Notes under the pieces: model-generated | Seen by the model: the letters and a program-made list of their open reading frames with translations, nothing else | The model's database searches: none | Told to the model about the DNA's origin: nothing | Shown here: positions 55,338-57,378 of the stretch, piece after piece | Layout: each line of letters starts with the position of its first letter | How positions within the stretch are numbered: position 1 is the stretch's first letter | Position numbers and translations under genes: made by a program | Assembly (NCBI GenBank): GCA_035637595.1 | Contig: DASPWW010000020.1 | Location: 1-57,378 of the forward strand | Length of the DNA: 57,378 bases | Reading direction: 5' to 3' | Source of the DNA: DASPWW01 sp035637595 | Lineage (GTDB): Bacteria > Actinomycetota > Thermoleophilia > Solirubrobacterales > 70-9

Positions 55338-56192
55338 ATGATCGGCAAGCTCCGGGCGCGGATGACCTACAGCAACGTGGTCGCCACGCTGGCGCTGTTT
55401 CTGGTGCTCGCAGGTGGGGGGGCGTGGGCTGCCAAGAAGCTCAAGCTCAAGCCGAACAGCGTCCTGTCGAAGCACATCGCGCCGGATGCCGCGACCGGCA
55501 ACGATGTCGACGAGGCGACGCTCGGCACCGTCCCCAACGCGCAGCATGCGAACTCGGCCGAAAGCGCGAACAGCGCCGACACCGCGGGGAGCGCGAGCCC
55601 CACCGGTCAGGCCGGGGGCGACCTCACGGGAACCTACCCGGCCCCCCTCGTCGGGCCAGACTCAATCGGCTCGGACGAGATCCAGAACCTGAGCCGCAAA
55701 GTCAGCCTCCCTTTGGCCTCGTTCGTTAACGACACCGACGAGACGACCCTCGACTTCACGCCCTCGAATGGCACCTCGCCAGATCTCGACATCGCGAACG
55801 GCAACCTGGTCATCGAGTGGGATGACGACTCGGACGGCGCTGGAGCCGATGTCGCCGACACGGACTTCGTCCGCGCCAACTTCACCTTGCCGACGGACTA
55901 TGCCGGCGGAGGGTTCATCGACATCCATTTCACGAAGGACGCCCATACCGCCGGAGTGATCGAACGATTCGACTGCCAGGTCGGGGTCAACGGATTCCTG
56001 GGCAACCACGCGACTGCCGAGGCGTTCGCAACGCTGGGAGCCGTAGGTCTCTCCCCTTCTCCTGGTGCCCCTTACGTGCCCGGCCCGCCGGTCAACGTCA
56101 GGTGCGCCGTGACCGATGGGTCCGGCGGCAACACCTCGAACGACACCGTGCGCGTGAGCGCGATCGACTTCCTGTATTTCGCCCAGAGATAG
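55338..56192 (+). CDS. hypothetical exported or membrane-anchored protein
   Basis: 284 aa from the ATG at 55338. Short basic N-terminus and one hydrophobic helix (about residues 11-27, NVVATLALFLVLAGGG), then KLKLKPNSVLSKHIAPDAATG and an Ala/Ser/Asn-rich segment (residues about 60-90). The motif GGDLTGTYPAPLVGPDSI is widespread in phage-tail and surface proteins. The rest is a beta-rich domain without recognisable catalytic residues. This plan recurs in secreted proteins of Solirubrobacterales-like genomes; function unknown. It separates recX from rny. Confidence 0.7.
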   Translation: MIGKLRARMTYSNVVATLALFLVLAGGGAWAAKKLKLKPNSVLSKHIAPDAATGNDVDEATLGTVPNAQHANSAESANSADTAGSASPTGQAGGDLTGTYPAPLVGPDSIGSDEIQNLSRKVSLPLASFVNDTDETTLDFTPSNGTSPDLDIANGNLVIEWDDDSDGAGADVADTDFVRANFTLPTDYAGGGFIDIHFTKDAHTAGVIERFDCQVGVNGFLGNHATAEAFATLGAVGLSPSPGAPYVPGPPVNVRCAVTDGSGGNTSNDTVRVSAIDFLYFAQR

Positions 56193-56557
56193 CGCCAAGC
56201 TCTACTGCGTCTGGCACGCGGTGCTTGCCTCGGCGAGCCCTTGTCACTACGATCGTTCGTGCGACCGAGCGTCGCCTGAAATCGCGACTGTTTTGTTTGG
56301 TTGAGACCTTGAGCACGGACCGAGTAGAGCCTTATCCGCATCACCGCGGCGAGCGCAGGGGGTTGACCGCCTAGACCGGCGGCCCTCGAACACGCCGCGT
56401 CGATGCGGCACCCGGGCCTGGAGCCCGAGTCCGCGTCACCGCCTCATCGTTAACGAAACGCGCGTTTCCGGCGCTTGCGGTCGCGGGGCCGTCGGCTGGC
56501 GGCCCTTGACGGCAAAACGAAACGCCACGGCCCGCATGGCCGGCAGAGGTGAAAACG
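56193..56557. other. 365-nt intergenic region upstream of rny
   Basis: No gene is supported. It holds a 14-bp perfect palindrome GAAACGC/GCGTTTC (56455-56468) directly after CGTTAACG (56448-56455), a hairpin GGGCCG/CGGCCC (56486-56491 with 56500-56505) and a short CGGGC/GCCCG stem near 56411-56426. The rny leader is probably long. No known riboswitch or tRNA was recognised. Confidence 0.6.
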
Positions 56558-57378
56558 ATGGAGATACGCGAGCTGTTCCCGTTTCTGGGACGGAGTACGG
56601 CTGCGGAGAGTGATCGAGCGCGCGCCGAGCCCGAGGCGGCCCCTGGGGGATCGTCTGAGCCGAGCGAGGCGCACGCTGCCGCGGCGCAGCCCACGCCGGC
56701 CGCGACACCGGCAAGCGCTGTCGGGCCCGAGGCCGATCCGGGGCTGGCCGACGAGCTGCGAGCGCGCCGAGCGGAGATCGCGCGAATGGAAGAGCAGGCG
56801 CTTCGCAACTCCGAGTCGATCAAGGTCCAGGAGGCCGAGCTCGACCGGCGCCGCCAGGCGCTGGAGGATCGGGAGCGCAACCTCGCCCGTCAGCTCGAGG
56901 AGCTCAAGCGAGCCAAGCAGGTCCAGCGGCGCGAGCTCGAGCAGCTCTCGGGGCTGTCGGCGGCGCAGGCCAAGCAGCTGCTCATAAAGGAGGTCGAGGA
57001 CGAGGCCCGGCATCAGGCCGGCCTGACGATCCAGCGCATCGAGCAGGAGGTAAAGCAGGAGGCCGAGCGGCGGGCGCGCAACATCCTCGCGGTCGCGGCG
57101 CAGCGGCTCGCCGCGACGCACGCCAGCGAGACCACCACCCGGCTCGTGGAGCTTCCCAACGACGAGATGAAGGGCAGGATCATCGGGCGCGACGGGCGCA
57201 ACATCCGCGCCCTCGAGAACCTCACCGGGGTCGACCTGATCATCGACGAGACGCCGTCGGCGGTCATCCTGTCGAGCTTTGACGGCGTGCGCCGCGAGAT
57301 CGCGCGTCTAACACTCGAGAAACTGATCGCCGACGGGCGGATTCACCCGGCGCTGTGCGAGGAGATGTACGAGCAGGC
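56558..57378 (+). CDS. rny: ribonuclease Y (C-terminus outside window), no N-terminal membrane anchor
   Basis: The first 273 residues are in the window. The start ATG follows the Shine-Dalgarno GAGGTG. Residues 1-60 are an Ala/Pro/Glu-rich segment (MEIRELFPFLGRSTAAES...) in place of the usual transmembrane helix. Residues about 65-190 form the charged coiled coil (ELDRRRQALEDRERNLARQL), followed by NDEMKGRIIGRDGRNIRALENLTGVD, the KH domain core. The HD catalytic domain lies beyond the edge. An endoribonuclease that starts mRNA decay. The recA-recX-rny order is common. Confidence 0.93.
   Translation, partial: MEIRELFPFLGRSTAAESDRARAEPEAAPGGSSEPSEAHAAAAQPTPAATPASAVGPEADPGLADELRARRAEIARMEEQALRNSESIKVQEAELDRRRQALEDRERNLARQLEELKRAKQVQRRELEQLSGLSAAQAKQLLIKEVEDEARHQAGLTIQRIEQEVKQEAERRARNILAVAAQRLAATHASETTTRLVELPNDEMKGRIIGRDGRNIRALENLTGVDLIIDETPSAVILSSFDGVRREIARLTLEKLIADGRIHPALCEEMYEQ

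Overview
The window is a GC-rich (about 70 percent G+C by eye) chromosomal segment dominated by housekeeping genes. An actinobacterial integration host factor (mihF) next to gmk-rpoZ-coaBC, both RNase J and RNase Y, an FtsK-RodZ-CinA-ThpR-RecA-RecX order, and secreted proteins with repeated low-complexity ends point to a deep-branching actinomycetote, most likely class Thermoleophilia (Solirubrobacterales or Gaiellales type). That placement is an inference from gene content and order; no rRNA or tRNA gene is visible.

Layout. 1-3770: a cut-off alpha/beta hydrolase, a large secreted ceramidase-like protein and a frameshifted AbiEi-DUF559 gene, all on the minus strand. 3910-13460: a translationally coupled pyrimidine operon, pyrR-pyrB-pyrC-isochorismatase-like hydrolase-carA-carB-pyrK-pyrD, preceded by a PyrR-binding RNA element that overlaps the pyrR ribosome binding site. 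13500-16870: mihF, gmk, rpoZ, coaBC, a TPR protein and dtd. 16865-25360: the translation and transcription cluster rimP-nusA-infB, then ylxP, rbfA, nrnA, truB, ribF and rpsO, with a promoter-terminator arrangement ahead of rimP that looks like an attenuator. 25361-30645: a peroxiredoxin, a DsbA-like protein, pnp, an M16 peptidase and dapB. 30646-38315: an accessory stretch between dapB and dapA (YHYH lipoprotein, lytic transglycosylase, membrane zincin, a complete IS1182-type element, a VOC-VOC-SDR fusion, an amidase). 38323-46582: dapA, rnj, a ferritin-like gene, an OmpR-type two-component pair and ftsK. 46628-57378: a rodZ-like gene and cinA, then a small catabolic-looking island (epoxide hydrolase, deazaflavin oxidoreductase, small ORF, NHL protein, alpha/beta hydrolase), then thpR-recA-recX, a surface-type hypothetical protein, and the start of rny.

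Regulatory style. Many genes are joined by 4-nt ATGA/GTGA/TTGA overlaps. Many genes that begin a transcription unit lack a Shine-Dalgarno and instead carry a TANNNT hexamer 6-10 nt (five times exactly 7 nt) before the start codon. This is the signature of leaderless transcription, and it was used to choose several starts.

I found no convincing wholly new system such as a defence island. The observations most worth following are the PyrR RNA switch, the rimP leader attenuator, the leaderless-promoter set, the isochorismatase-family gene embedded in the pyrimidine operon, the NusA with an added Cys/His motif and acidic tail, the 11-bp direct repeats upstream of the response regulator, and an RNase Y with no membrane anchor.
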